A program made the translations under genes and the position numbers. This document shows, one piece after another, positions 35,568-46,987 of a DNA stretch of 64,000 nt; positions within the stretch are counted from its first letter, which is position 1, and every line of letters starts with the position of its first letter. Source of the stretch: Epiperipatus broadwayi (lineage: Eukaryota > Onychophora > Udeonychophora > Euonychophora > Peripatidae); NCBI GenBank assembly GCA_028023455.1, contig JAQFVV010000254.1, positions 992,001 to 1,056,000 on the forward strand, written 5' to 3'. The notes under the pieces are model-generated. The model did no database searches and was not told where the DNA came from. It worked only from the letters and a program-made list of their open reading frames with translations.

Positions 35568-36341
35568 TTGTCTTTCTACATGCTTTATGTATTAGTTTAT
35601 TTTTTGTATTTGGTACAGACTTTTTTTGGTATTTGCCTTTTTATCTATTTCGTCTTTCTCTTGAGATTTCTTTTTTTTTGTTTTGTTTTAATAAAGTATC
35701 ATTTCTGTTTTTGTTTTTATCGTTATTGGTTTTGTCATTCTTTTTCTTTGCAGCTTTTTACTTTTATAACTTTTCTAATTGCAGATAAACTTCTTTGCCG
35801 TATCTATTTATCTTATTTTCTCTCCTCAGTAAAAAAATATATCGTTTTAATCGTAAACTTCTTTGTTTGTCTTTCTGCATGTTTTATGTATTTGTTTAAT
35901 TTTATATTCAGTACCTACCTTTTTGCTAATTGCTTTTTTATTTATTTCTGTTTTTTCCCTTAACCAAGATTTTTTTTTTTTAAAAAAAATCTCATTTCCA
36001 TTTTTTTGTTGTTGTTGTAATTGTTAGTTCCTTTTTGTTACTCTTTTTCTTTGTTGCTTTTTTTTTTTTTTTTGCTTTTTTAATTGTTTTCTGATTGTAG
36101 ATAAACTCCTCTACTGTGTCTATTTATCTTTTTTTTATCTCTTCTCAGTAAAAAACATATAATTATTATCATTGTAAATATACTTCTTTATTGTATCTAT
36201 TTATTTTTTTTCTTTCTCTTCTCAGTAAAAATATATAAGCAATGTGATTCTAGATAAACTTCTTTGTTTTATCTATTTATCTTCTTTCTTCCTCTTTTCA
36301 GTAAAAAAAAAATATCATTATTCTGATTGTAGATAAATTTT
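35568..36341 (+). repeat. Pyrimidine-rich tandem array: ~300-bp units with 77-bp subrepeats
   Basis: A ~299-bp unit starting TTGTCTTTCT(A/G)CATG is repeated at 35568 and 35867. From 36093 there are 77-bp subrepeats beginning GATTGTAGATAAACTTC, at 36093, 36170, 36246 and 36325. Each holds a pyrimidine run ending TCTTCTCAG, then TAAAAAATATAT, which mimics a splice acceptor. The 134-codon open frame at 35559-35963 is a product of this composition. The array resumes after the Merlin insertion at 37348. Confidence 0.85.
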
Positions 36342-37347
36342 GGTAAAGATTTATTTTAGCGTCCACATCATGTTCACCCTCTATTTTTTAAAATTAGAAC
36401 TAAATTATTATTTGAAAATCTTACTATATGCTACTATATTACAATTACATTAAAATTTATTAAAATGTAAAAGATAATAAAAAAACATTTACCTTTTTAA
36501 GCATAATTGTGTCCTATGCATACTAGGAAGCGGGAGAAAAAAGTGGCAGTGTTGTGTCTACTCCAGAAGGCAAATTCTTGTAGGTGCAATAAAAACAAAG
36601 CTCTGCTGGTACCAGATTTATTTATTTTTCAAAATATCTGACACATTCCTCATGGCAAAAATTAACCCAGTCAATTACTATTTTTTTGCTGACATCGGTC
36701 TCATTTACAATCTATTCTTGGGACAAATTATGCACCCAAAAATACACTATATTTATAATTGTTCCCAGAGGAAGATGACTTTGGGAAAAGAAAGACTCCT
36801 TTCTGATTGAGCTGCGATGGTGATATATTCTGCATTGCCATCTACACTCATCTAAGCCTTCAGAATACATCACCAATGAACACCGCACTGGACAATTCCA
36901 GAGTTTGAAGGGCATTCCACAACTGATACATATTCCAGTCTTCTTCCAGAATAGCAGCAACATTCAAAATTTGATCATCTGGAACTAAACCTGTAAAAGA
37001 TCTACCTGCCATTTTTTGCAACTATAAAACTGTATACTTGTGCATGTAATTCGAACTTTTGAACCCAGAGTGTCTTTTTTTTGTAATAAGTGCTATAAAT
37101 GTAGATAGTTTAAATTCTTAAGTTTCAAATAATTTAAACTAATTATTTTAATTAATGTAGTGTAATTAATTCAACATTCAAATTTTTTAAAAAGGTAAAT
37201 GTTTTTTTAATTATCTTTTACATTTTAATATATTTTAATGTAATTGTAATACAGTAGCCTATACATAAGATTTTCAAATAATAATTTAGTTCTAATTTTA
37301 AAAAATAGAGGGTGAACATGATGTGGATGCTAAAGTAAACCTTTACC
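36342..37347 (-). mobile_element. Merlin DNA transposon, 1006 bp, inserted in the 77-bp array
   Basis: Inverted repeats of about 165 bp run from GGTAAAGATTTATTTTAGC at 36342 and to GCTAAAGTAAACCTTTACC at 37347. The flanks are TAAATTTT (36334-36341) and TAAATTTC (37348-37355), an 8-bp duplication with one change. The unmutated array reads TAAACTTC here, confirming the target. GG ends, 8-bp duplication, long inverted repeats and an IS1595-type zinc-ribbon protein fragment together fit Merlin. Its internal ~690 bp keeps only the N-terminal part of the transposase. Confidence 0.88.
36712..37012 (-). pseudogene. Merlin transposase N-terminal fragment (zinc ribbon)
   Basis: The putative start ATG is at 37010-37012 (MAGRSFTGLVPDD). 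A frame change near 36950 leads into the 83-codon stretch 36712-36963. That stretch holds CISCG...C...W-x-CR, then SSIRKESFF, SQSHLPL and IVYFW. This is the typical order of the ISXO2/IS1595-like zinc ribbon and the S-x-R-x-x-(S/T)-F-F motif found in Merlin transposases. The frame ends at a stop just after HNLSQE, before the catalytic DDE residues, so it is truncated and inactive. It reads toward the left end of its element. Confidence 0.8.
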
Positions 37348-37425
37348 TAAATTTCTTTCTTGTGTCATCTATTTATCTTCTTTTTCTTTTTCTCAATAAA
37401 AATATATCATCAACCTTACTCATAA
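37348..37425 (+). repeat. Right-hand remainder of the 77-bp array
   Basis: AATTTCTTTCTTGTGTCATC, TATTTATCTTC and AATAAAAATATATCATC continue the unit broken at 36341, confirming that the Merlin element split a single repeat. Confidence 0.85.
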
Positions 37426-37974
37426 ACAAATATGGACTTTCCAATTCCAAAAGAAAAAGTCAGTAACAATAATAAACTAGAGAAGAATTTTGTGATAACT
37501 ATACAATCTGGAAAACCAAGCATCTTTACTAAAACTCATGCTGATCTACTATTCTATTTATTTGACATTTTATGTTGCCATCTTTTAACTTCTTCTGCAG
37601 CAAATACTTCTTTTTTAAAATACTTTAACACTGTTTAATTTTACCTCATAATTTATTCTATCATCATCCACATCTTACCAATAAAATCAAGCAATGTTGA
37701 ACTTTCTATGAATGTCTGTATGATTATCATTATAAAGAGATTTATCTCTTCTGAGAAAAATCATGTTCAAGGTTAATATCAATATTATTTTATGAAATCT
37801 CATCATAATTTATTCATTTCACATGTCCACTCCAGTGAAGATGTGATTATAAATTTCAAACTTTATATCACTACATTGAACAAGATAAAGAACAGATTTA
37901 TGGGTCATATGACCTTGCAATGATGTTTAAACATTTTATAAAATATCCTTAATTATTATTAATATGTTAAGCAC
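37426..37974. other. AT-rich interval, nothing recognised
   Basis: A 68-codon open frame at 37432-37638 has no recognisable motif and ordinary composition for random AT-rich DNA. Confidence 0.4.
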
Positions 37975-38052
37975 ATACTCATTACATAAGTAATATATAT
38001 ATATATATATATAGGCTTATGTAATGAGTATACATAAGTAATATATATATAT
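37975..38052. repeat. Small inverted repeat around TA microsatellites
   Basis: TACTCATTACATAAG at 37978 and CTTATGTAATGAGTA ending near 38030 flank a TA run. A second TA run follows at 38040-38055. Forms a cruciform-prone stretch directly beside the next foldback. Confidence 0.7.
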
Positions 38053-38351
38053 ATATTAAGGCTATCACCTTAATAATATGTGCCTGAACTTTGATAGTAG
38101 GGATCTCTACAAATCTTTAACACAAGATTTCACGAATATTAGTATGAAATAGAAACTATGGACTTAATCAGTGAAGTATTTAATAGCTTCATGCTCTCAA
38201 ATCAAAATGTTTTAGATTCACCTATATATTTAAAAAGTAGGCTGAAGAGTGGCCGCTCTTGTCTTTTAAAGTGATTAATCTTGTGTTAAAGATTTGTAGA
38301 GGTCCCTACTATCAAAGTTCAAGTGCACAGTCTTAAGGTGATGGCCTTAAA
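38053..38351. repeat. Foldback element, ~300 bp
   Basis: Arms about 38053-38125 and 38277-38351 are inverted copies, for example AGGGATCTCTACAAATCTTT (38099) against AAAGATTTGTAGAGGTCCCT. The right-arm sequence TGTAGAGGTCCCTAC also occurs at 26621, inside the LINE region, so this is a dispersed family. Confidence 0.8.
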
Positions 38352-39637
38352 ATATTCTTAAATTAATTTGTTTTAAAAAAATATGTTGATAATTAAGCCA
38401 CTTTTAATTTTTGGCATGATTTGGATTCATAGTCTAAGCCATTAAGAAAAGTGTTTTCATCCATTTTTTATAAATTATTATTTCTATAAAATTTTTATAT
38501 AGTTATTATTTATCTTTAAAACTTTGTAATTCATTACTCAAAACATTTTATTTGGTGCCACTTTAGAAAATGAGAATTTGTAACTCAATGATTCTAAGAA
38601 ACTATTACATTTCTATGGCTTTCTAGTGACATTATGGCACCATCATCTCTTTTCTTCAATTACTCTTTATATTTTGAATAAATATTTGCATATTAATTTT
38701 ATTTACTTTCTGAAATTAACATAAACTCATTGGGAATTAAGTTTCAATTTTTTTTAACTATTCATGATTATTTTTTACAAAATATATTCTTTTAATATAT
38801 ACTTTTTCTTTTTCTTTTGTATTTGTAATAAATCAACAAAACGTTTTTAACATCCTAACTGTAAAAAAATTATTACTTTCTTTATTTGAATTAGTCTTTA
38901 TTTCTTAGATACAGCTGAGTGCACTTTTAACCTGGTATACCAGAATCATAGCTCTGATTGGCTAGATGTGCTGACCTATTTATTAAAGAATAAAAATATC
39001 AGTGCTCCAAGATTTAAAGTGTTTCTACTCCCTCCCCCTAATATTAATAGATTAATTAACAATGCTGAAGATAAACTGCCATTAAAAGACACACCACAAA
39101 TTCTATAATCATATATAAAATCAAATGCAGCATTGCTGCCTGTACAGCTGTATACTACAGGGAATCAAGAACAAACATAACCACAAGAATGACCCAACAC
39201 AAATGTCTATACAAACATGCAAAAAAACAATCCTTAATATAAATCTGTCTTCTGGAAACACAACCAATAATTTGGCCATGGCTTTGATTCAAAAAATGTC
39301 AAACTAGAATGCATGGAACAAGACATCAGGAAGAGAAACATTATGGAGACATGGATTATTGCTAAACACAATCATGTCATTAATAAGAAAGGAAACAGTA
39401 TTCAACTTTTGACCAAATGGAATATTTATATAAAATTTAATTGAAGTAATTCCTACAATTGTGCTTCAATAAATAGGGCAGTACATCTAGTCAATGGGTA
39501 ATGCCATGATTCTGGTGTAGCACACTGAAATCATACTCAGCTCTGTCTAAAAAAAGGAAATATTCATATGAAAAAATAATAAAATCATCATAGTTATGAA
39601 TGTTAAAAATGTTTTACTAATTTATTATATATATATA
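38352..39637. other. AT-rich interval with a GC-richer patch
   Basis: 38890-39010 is GC-richer, with CTGATTGGCTAG, a motif also present in the solo LTR at about 18178, and ATTAAAGAATAAA. It could be an LTR scrap. The 60-codon frame at 39125-39307 is unrecognised. Confidence 0.4.
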
Positions 39638-40803
39638 CACCTGGGTCTTGTTTTATGCGATAGATAGGTTCCTCAGAAAACATGTGCAAATGAAATTGTG
39701 CAAAAATAGACATAACTTACATTGAAAAGGGGGGGGGATGCGGTCTGTGATTTTTCAAAATTCATGTAAAAGCAAAGCACCAACGTAAAATTATTTTAAA
39801 ATTCACGCAAAAAAAAAAATAAGAAAATAAAATATGACTAATAAAAATTTTCAAATTTGAAAAAAATTGATACAAGACAAACTTTTTTTAACTATAATAT
39901 TTAATTTTATTCAAAATAATATATTTTTATGCATAATTTACAGTACAGTAATTTACATTTTTTATACACGTTTTAATTATTAACGCTATTTGCCGATAAA
40001 CAGGTTTGTTTGTAAACTGGTAAAGATTCTTCACAAGAGGAACTATAACTAGCACCAACTTCACTCTCATGTTATTGTTTTAATGGTTTTCTAGTGACAA
40101 TGTAATTAGTAATTAATCTTTGAAACGATAATTTTATTAATTGTTTATGAAGCTCATGATATCCAAACATACAACCATTTAGCTCTCATTGGAATTTAAG
40201 AGCATGTTCGTGATTAGTGTTATTAGTAAGAAAATAATTTGCCAACTGATTAGAAAATTGAAGACCTTCTCGAATCATTTTGGAAGTGAAAGGAACAAGT
40301 TCCACTTCTGTTTCATTATCTTTTTCTACATTTTTTTCTGTATCTAAACTTTTATTTTTGTCTTTAATTTTTTAATTTTCAATTCTGTTTAAAAATCAAA
40401 TTTCGTTTCACTGCTATTACTCACCTTTTAAAAATAAATTTGCGGACACTAAATAATTAATAATTGATTAAACATTCTTTTTTAAAAAGCAAAAACAGAA
40501 TGTAATTTAAAATGCAAAATTAACATGCACAATGTTTGAACAAATTTACATTATAATCTTGTAAAATTTAATGTGTGTATACATAAAATGTGAAAATCAT
40601 GATTTTAATTTCATTATTGCATAAAATCTTACTATTATAAAGCACTGAAAATATTGAAATTACTAAGATGAAAGTCGAATTCCAATAATGTGCTATTACT
40701 TTCAATATAACATAAGTGTGCGAAAGTTCGACTTCCGGTGAAACATGAATCGCGTAACTTCAAAATCATGTTAAATAAGTCCATGTAAAAAGAGACCCAG
40801 GTG
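39638..40803 (-). mobile_element. Tigger/pogo-type DNA transposon, 1166 bp
   Basis: Ends are CACCTGGGTCT at 39638 and its complement AGACCCAGGTG at 40803, each flanked by TA, the duplication used by the Tc1/mariner-pogo group. Just inside the left end, TTTATGCGATAGATAGGTTC and GTGCAAAAATAG resemble Tigger-family subterminal sequence. The interior carries the broken C-terminal part of a Tigger/Jerky-like transposase on the minus strand. The rest of the gene is missing, so this copy is an internally deleted derivative. A G9 run lies near 39729. Confidence 0.8.
40030..40365 (-). pseudogene. Tigger-like transposase C-terminal fragment
   Basis: The minus strand reads EGLQFSNQLANYFL, then HALKFQ, a stop, then GYHELHKQL. 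Tigger, Jerky and CENP-B-like transposases end with a helical tail of the form (S/G)-N-x-L-x-x-x-FL ... E-x-x-LKF-x-x-x-L ... Y-x-E-(L/V)-H-K-x-L, followed by a Ser-rich tail, as seen here (SYSSSCEES). The DDE catalytic core and the DNA-binding half are absent. At least two in-frame stops break it. Confidence 0.7.
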
Positions 40804-41049
40804 TATATGATGAAATATTATAATAAATGAGGATTTCATTTTTACTAAAAGCTTTTAATTGAAGTTGAAAAATTTGTAGTTTATTTGTTAACTTGTGAGA
40901 AAATGCTATGAAGTTTTTTTCTTTCAATTTAATAACATTAAATTGTATTAAATATAGCTTTATTAAGCTTTTTTTTAAAAAAATGTTTTTTCAGATAAAA
41001 AGATAAAATGTCAACAATTTTAATCTGAAAACATACTTATTGATTTCTT

Positions 41050-41404
41050 ATACATATATAATTATGTACACATACTAAATATGATATATACATAAAGAGT
41101 ATGAATATTAACTTACTGCAGAAATATCTAGTGATAAATAGATATTATATGTGTGAAATTGATTCAAAGTAAAATTATATGTATTAAGTGAAGTTCATTA
41201 CAATAAACTTTTGGTAAGCATTTTTTTAAATAAAAAGTTAACAATCAAAGTAACAATGTTAACACTTTTCACTTAAAAGAATATTCCATATTTTTATTCA
41301 TTTATATATACACATATATTATTATGTATACCTACTAAATATGATATATACATAAGGGATATACATTTTAGCTTATAGTAGAAATACTAGTGATATATAA
41401 ATAT
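41050..41404 (+). repeat. Two-copy direct repeat, period ~260 bp
   Basis: ACTAAATATGATATATACAT begins at 41074 and 41334, with further matches CTAGTGATA(A/T)ATA. Function unknown. Confidence 0.65.
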
Positions 41405-41689
41405 TGTACTGGTTGAAAATGTATGTCCATCTAACAAAACTTAATATCTGAGCAAAAGTACCCTGAATCCAATCATGTCTGAGATACACAGGTCAGGAGC
41501 AATCATGAATTTTAACCTATTTTCCTATTCCCCAAATATATTACACTACAGACAATACCTATGGTGATACAATGTAAATTCTTTATTTCCAGGCCTGGGA
41601 CTACAGCGTATGAGATCTTATTTGATTATGATGATGGGTGAGATATTGAGTGAACCCAAAAATGATTTAAGAGACATATATATATTTCA

Positions 41690-44050
41690 ATAAGATTAAT
41701 ATTAATTAATAAGGATTCAAACATACTGGATTAAGTTTAGTTGTAAATATTTATTATAACAAGCATGATTAAATATGATTATACAATTACCAACTACATG
41801 CATATTTATTTACAAATGTTTAAGAATAATAAATCAAGTTATTTGGAGTTACAGATATAGATGAAGTGCAGTATTACTAGATCAACTTATATTAAGAAAT
41901 CATATTTTATTTATATAAGCCATTCATCTGGTGGTTGGTGGTTGCTATACAGAAGGGATCCCCGATCCTATGCCCACAGGCACCATGGCACCTGCAGACC
42001 ATTTTACATGTGCCCACCACAATCTGAACACGATAAAAAATTATTTATCTGATACAAATAAATTTAATTTTTAAAATTTCTTATAAATTATTGTATTATA
42101 TTGTAATCAAATTGTAGGGCATACTATACTTTTACAGCATAAAAATATAAACGTTAATTATAAGTTAAAATTTTATTTTTTAAATAAATATTTTTTTTTT
42201 ACATTATGTGTATTATTAACAATATCCAACTATAAATTTACATTGGAAAAATAAATGGTGCCCACCATCTGGTTAAAAAAATAAATGGTGCCCGCGACCT
42301 GGCCGGTATTTTAGAATGTGCTCTTAAGTGCAAAAAGGTTGGGGACCCCTGCTATACAGATTGAGAATTTAAACCTTAATACAATGATACGTGGTTTTGC
42401 TACTTTTTTAATTATTACATTTTTGCCTTTGGCATAGATTTATTACATTTATTTGTAAAATATGATGAGAATACATTTCTATTTGCAAGTTTGCTAAAAC
42501 AAGTGTTTTATTATTTATTTTACATATTTGAATGATATCTAATAACTAGTGAAACTTTAAGATATGGGAATGGTTTATTTAAAAAGGGGGTGAGCAGCTT
42601 TAACAAGGTTGTGTATGAAACTCCAATGAAGAATATTTAAATACACAAATAGTTCATTATATCATATCATTACGATTTATTTTATTAAACAGGCAGGAAA
42701 TTAAATATAAAGTGTTGCAGTACTAACATAAATGGCAGTGGAACAGAATGCAGCATCTTTGGCTGATAGAACGTTTCATCATTATTTTAACTGATGATAA
42801 TATGCCCATGCTTTTGGTGGAGTAATACCTTAGGGAGAGGTAGGTAGGAAAGTACTATGGTCCGTTGTATGGCAATCCATGCAGAGCTTCTGCTACTCTA
42901 ACTGATTTGTTCCGGGGCATAGCTGTTTGCCCCTGTTTTGAACAAGAATACAAAAATGAGAGAGGAACTTCAGCAATCCCGACAATCACTGAATGACAAA
43001 ACAAGAAAATATAATATATAAATTAATTCTGACATATGCTAGCAATGCGACGATAATGAAATTAATTATTTGATATTAAAAAATAACGCCTTAAATAATT
43101 TAATATATTTTGTAATGATATGTTTTAAATAATTACCTATATAATATAGAATAATAATCAATAAGCAAATAAAATTATAACTAATAAAGCGTACAATTTC
43201 TCCCACTTTTCAATAATCAGTCCCATTTAATTTAATAATATAATAAAAGGAATTGGCACACTTAAGAGCACTGCAAATAAAATTAATGGATCGTCAGTAC
43301 TTTGATGATGGTTATTAAAATAGAATATAGCACAATAAAATGAAATGGACACCCAAATCCACCCAGGTTGGAAAATTGCTTTTATAAGATTTAAACAAAT
43401 TAGCAATAAACTATTAAGAACACACATATTTATTAAAAAAAGAACTCAACCTCACAAACTATTTTGGAAATAAATATAAATCAAATAACTACTTATTTCC
43501 CCCTTTTTCCATAGCAGACATAAACAGGCATGAAGCTCATGAGATTGGGTTTTATTGACAAGCATTATACATTTTATAAATAAAAAAAATAAAAAATATT
43601 AACAATTATAAATTACTACCGCACTTAAGTATATACATACTAAGGAGCATGAGTTGGATGAGAAAGTTTACAGAATGATTAATTAGGGTTATAAAGATTT
43701 GACATAAGTAAGTTAGATAGTTATATTAGTACTCACTGGTCAGTGAGTTAAAATAGATAAGGCATTAAAGAAGGCATTAAAGTTATAATTAACTAATTGA
43801 TTAAAATCAGGGAGAGGTAATTAAGATGACTTTTGAAACTATTACCTCATGATCCTCTGGAGCAATGGTATGAAAGGATCCTCTCTTGATGCAGCATTCT
43901 TTGATTCTGGGGCAGGCAGATTATAATTTATGTGGAAAACATTTCTTCTTGGCCTCTGCACTTCTCTAACACCTCAGGCACTCTTGAATGGTAGTAGCTA
44001 AGTTGCGGCATGGCAAGGAGACAGTCTCAGAGATTGAGGAAGGGTGACTT
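41690..44050 (-). repeat. Long dispersed repeat, copy 2 (interrupted by a hAT MITE)
   Basis: Partner of 28800-30530. Shared landmarks in order: GATTCAAAC (41714), GGGAATGGTT (42565), GAGCAGCTTTAA (42592), TACTAACAT (42722) and CTCATGAGATTG (43537). The MITE at 41952-42350 explains part of the extra length. The region matching the 29398-29631 open frame lies at about 42720-42995 and contains stops. A GC-richer block at 43840-44050 ends the copy. Identity overall is low, so the borders are approximate. Confidence 0.5.
41952..42350. mobile_element. hAT-type MITE, 399 bp, 8-bp target duplication GCTATACA
   Basis: Perfect 8-bp duplications GCTATACA lie at 41944-41951 and 42351-42358. The right end read inward is AGGGGTCCCCAACCTTTTTG, and the left end is GAAGGGATCCCCGATCCTAT. 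These CAGGGGTCCCCAACC-like ends are familiar from animal hAT elements. An internal ~30-bp piece (AATAAATGGTGCCC) is duplicated at 42252 and 42282. No transposase. Confidence 0.9.
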
Positions 44051-44734
44051 GGATCACTCTACTCTAACAATATTTCAAAATTCAAATTGATGTGGAATAT
44101 GTTGGCAACACTGCAGACCAAAACTTTCTTTTTTTCATAACTAAATTTGGCCCCACTTATACTAATTCAGAAATATTTAAAGAATGCTTTTTGTTAACTT
44201 CCTAAGGCTATGTCCAACAGACTCTCTTAACTCCATTGTCTTTTAACATGATATACATTTATATTACATTTTGAGAAGATGCAAATGTTGATAAGGTCTT
44301 GCAATTTCTTTCTAAAACTCTCTCTTAAACAATGTAAAATTTCTATTAGTGGTTATAAATGAAAGTTTCAAGTAATTTTAATTAAAGTAAAAATCGTTAT
44401 GATTAGAACAGTTAGCTTCTGCATTTTTGTACAATTCAATAGTGAATGATTTCCAGAACCTTCTTGACAATTGCATTTTCCTTTCTGCCATTTTGGTACA
44501 TTTTTATATAAAAATAAAATATATATATATATATTAAAATGAATGATATATATAAACTTACAATATTTATTTCTTATAATAAAAACAATATCCCCCCCTC
44601 CCTTTTCATGTATATATATTACACATACATATAATTGATTTCCAATTACATTAGCATAAAATTTATTATATTCATGTATGTTTATGCACTTGCTGATATA
44701 TATATATATATATAACTTATATATATTATTTAAA
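44051..44734. other. AT-rich interval, nothing recognised
   Basis: Contains TA runs near 44520 and 44700. A 149-codon minus-strand frame (44368-44817) runs through these and into a tRNA-like repeat, so I do not treat it as a gene. Confidence 0.5.
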
Positions 44735-44812
44735 GGTATGGGGTGGATTTGAACTGGTCCATTGATTAGTTGGATAAACCATGAAGCCCAATCTGTATCA
44801 CAGATAGACTGC
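44735..44812 (-). repeat. tRNA-like SINE fragment
   Basis: On the minus strand, GGGCTTCATGGTTTATCCAA and CCAGTTCAAATCCACC have A-box-like and B-box-like character at tRNA spacing. No intact cloverleaf, so a SINE head or decayed tRNA copy is more likely than a working tRNA gene. Confidence 0.5.
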
Positions 44813-44959
44813 TTCAATATATCAACTATAAGTGTCCAGTCAATTTAAAGTACAATATAGTTTTAATTTTCATTTACTGTGCCAATATTAAAAATTTAAA
44901 AATAATAGAAATATTTTTTTTATATATTAAATGATTTTATTTATTACAGAGAAGTAATT

Positions 44960-45124
44960 GTTTCTTCAACCACAATTGGGGTTGACAGATTTAACTTAAA
45001 ATAGAAGCATGGGGGATCCAGAAATTAATTAAGTCAATCTCAACTTAATTAATTTCTGGATCCCTCCCTCCCCATGCTTTTATTTCAAGTTAAATTTAAA
45101 AACCGTAATTGTAGTTGAAGAAAC
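44960..45124. repeat. Near-perfect hairpin element, 165 bp
   Basis: Arms 44960-45033 and 45044-45124 pair around a 10-base loop: GTTTCTTCAACCACAATTG against AATTGTAGTTGAAGAAAC, and GGATCCAGAAATTAATTAAG against CTTAATTAATTTCTGGATCC. The high arm identity suggests recent origin. No coding capacity. Confidence 0.92.
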
Positions 45125-45185
45125 TTTTTTTTTCTTTTTAGTGTATGATCAATAAAAGCATTTAATATAAAATAAATATTTCTAT

Positions 45186-45460
45186 TATTAATTGTAATTA
45201 AAATCTGCAGCCACTATTATTTAAAGCAATAGCTAATTAAAAGTCAGCTGCACTGGGTAATATAATAGATCACTGACACCACTATGATCATACAGTCAAA
45301 AACTGTGGAGTCATTTATGTTCCTGAGTCAAGGGAGGGTTATCCTTTTAACTATATTTTAGTGCTTATGGTATTCTATTATCTCTGCTTACGTAGATGAT
45401 TCTTAATTGACTGTTAATTTGAAAAATTTATGACTGCAGATTTTAATTGCAATTACAAAT
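45186..45460. repeat. Inverted repeat with ~23-bp ends
   Basis: TTGTAATTAAAATCTGCAG (45191) and CTGCAGATTTTAATTGCAA (45434) are inverted, with further weaker pairing of TCAGCTGCA-type inner motifs. A possible MITE of about 270 bp. Adjacent to the hairpin on its left. Confidence 0.65.
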
Positions 45461-45565
45461 GAAATCCCTATTTATTATAATATTTCATCATCTACAACAT
45501 TTCTTAAAAACATTCCTGTGTAATATTTAAATACAAGTATAACTTATGTTCTTGTAGTTTAGATG

Positions 45566-45963
45566 TAATTGTCGAGGATTTAAACACAGACTTTTAAGCT
45601 CTCATAAGCTATCCACTCTATCTTATATAACCAATACACATGATCATACACATGTGAATAAGATAAATGATCTCCAAATTGATTTCATCATCAGATTTTC
45701 AATGATATGGGTAGCCAAGGAGTTGGAGGGTAGAATATATTGAAGCGTGTTCATTAAATTTTGAAAATGTGCTATCTTAATATAAGCTGACACTGAGGAT
45801 GTATGGGAGATAATGATTTGGACCAACTAACCAATGCTGTTTCAGCACAAAATATGTATATTGGAGATTATTTATCTTTTTCACATAAGTGATCCTGTGT
45901 ATTAGTTATTTAAAATGAATAGCTGAAGGGAGCTTAGAAGTCTGTGTTCAAATTCCCTATAAT

Positions 45964-45965
<2 letters not shown>
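45566..45965. repeat. Palindromic tRNA-like element, copy A
   Basis: The right arm (45801-45965, plus) runs from the core TTGGACCAACTAACCAATGC through TATTGGAGATTATTTATC to a tRNA-like tail with TGTGTTCAAATTCCC. The left arm (45566-45676) is its inverted counterpart (GGATTTAAACACAGAC ... AGATAAATGATCTCC) but lacks most of the core. The spacer between them (about 45715-45800) matches the spacer of the element at 46988-47432 in the opposite direction. Not a functional tRNA. Confidence 0.75.
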
Positions 45966-45994
<29 letters not shown>

Positions 45995-46079
45995 ATGTGA
46001 CTGTAAACATCAAAGTATAATAGTTATTTTTTATCTAACAAGCTAGAAGTAAATTTTCAGCTATTATATAAGTAATTAA

Positions 46080-46835
46080 AACTAGAAATGCAAGCTGAAA
46101 CTATATGATCTTATAATATTAATTAAAATATGGGCTTAATTTACATTAAACTCAGGTGTATCACAGTTTAGCTTAATAGTCTAACAATTATAAGACACAG
46201 ATACTCTATATGGATGAAAATTTGAATTATGATATATTTTTTGACTTTTCACAAATAACCAAATATGTTCTGTAACCAGTTTTAAACATTAAATCTAAAA
46301 AATTCATGGCAAACAGCCAACAATGTAATATACAATAACTAATTGAAACAAGAAATGTAAGGTGAAACTATATGATCTAATAACAACAATAGTATTTATG
46401 CGGCTTATACTAAACTAATAGTGGTTCACTTTTAGCAGAGTACTGTAGCTGTTATAAAAACAATAAATTACATATAGTTATTTTATATGGGTGAAAATTT
46501 GAAGTATAGCAATGTCTCTGAATTTTCACAAATCAACTATTTATCATCAAGACTAATATATACTAATTTAAAATTTTTCATGGACTTTTAGATATAAACA
46601 TAGAAATGTGTTAGGAATTTTACAAACAATAAATTAGATAATATTTCAGATATGATATAATCTTGCAACAATATGATCAAACAATAAACAATTAAAACTG
46701 GGCATGCAAGCTGAAAGCATATAATATAATAAAAAAAATAGTATTTGTCTGATTTATGCTAAATAAGCAGGCCATATTTAGCTAATACTTTAGCTATTAT
46801 AAGATAAATATTTTCAATCCACAGTTAACAAAGAC
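46080..46835 (+). repeat. Degenerate tandem repeat with tRNA-like segments, 3 copies
   Basis: Units start at 46080, 46346 and 46693, marked by AAATG(C/T)AAG(C/G)TGAAACTATATG or a mutated form. Units 1 and 2 contain TAGCTTAATAGTCTAACA- and GGTGAAAATTTGAAGTAT-type stretches spaced like tRNA A and B boxes. Spacing of 266 and 347 bp reflects indels. Confidence 0.65.
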
Positions 46836-46987
46836 ACTACAAACATTACAGTTTATATGTTTACCTTTTCAATCATCCACTCATCATCACATAAGTTCTT
46901 TTTGACAAGTCTCCAAGAGGGAGCATTTATGCTTCTTTTTCTATTTCTTCTTTAGCCAGTACAAAATCATTATTTTTATATTAAATT

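Noticed and set aside
35559-35963. 134-codon hydrophobic frame resembling a membrane protein
   Set aside because: Phe/Leu/Tyr-rich translation of a T-rich tandem array; the next repeat unit does not preserve it.
44735-44812. Functional tRNA gene
   Set aside because: No 7-bp acceptor stem can be paired and the loops are the wrong size.
44368-44817. 149-codon minus-strand frame, the longest single-start frame besides the gag-like one
   Set aside because: Crosses two TA microsatellites (giving YIYIYI runs) and a tRNA-like repeat; no domain and a composition expected by chance.
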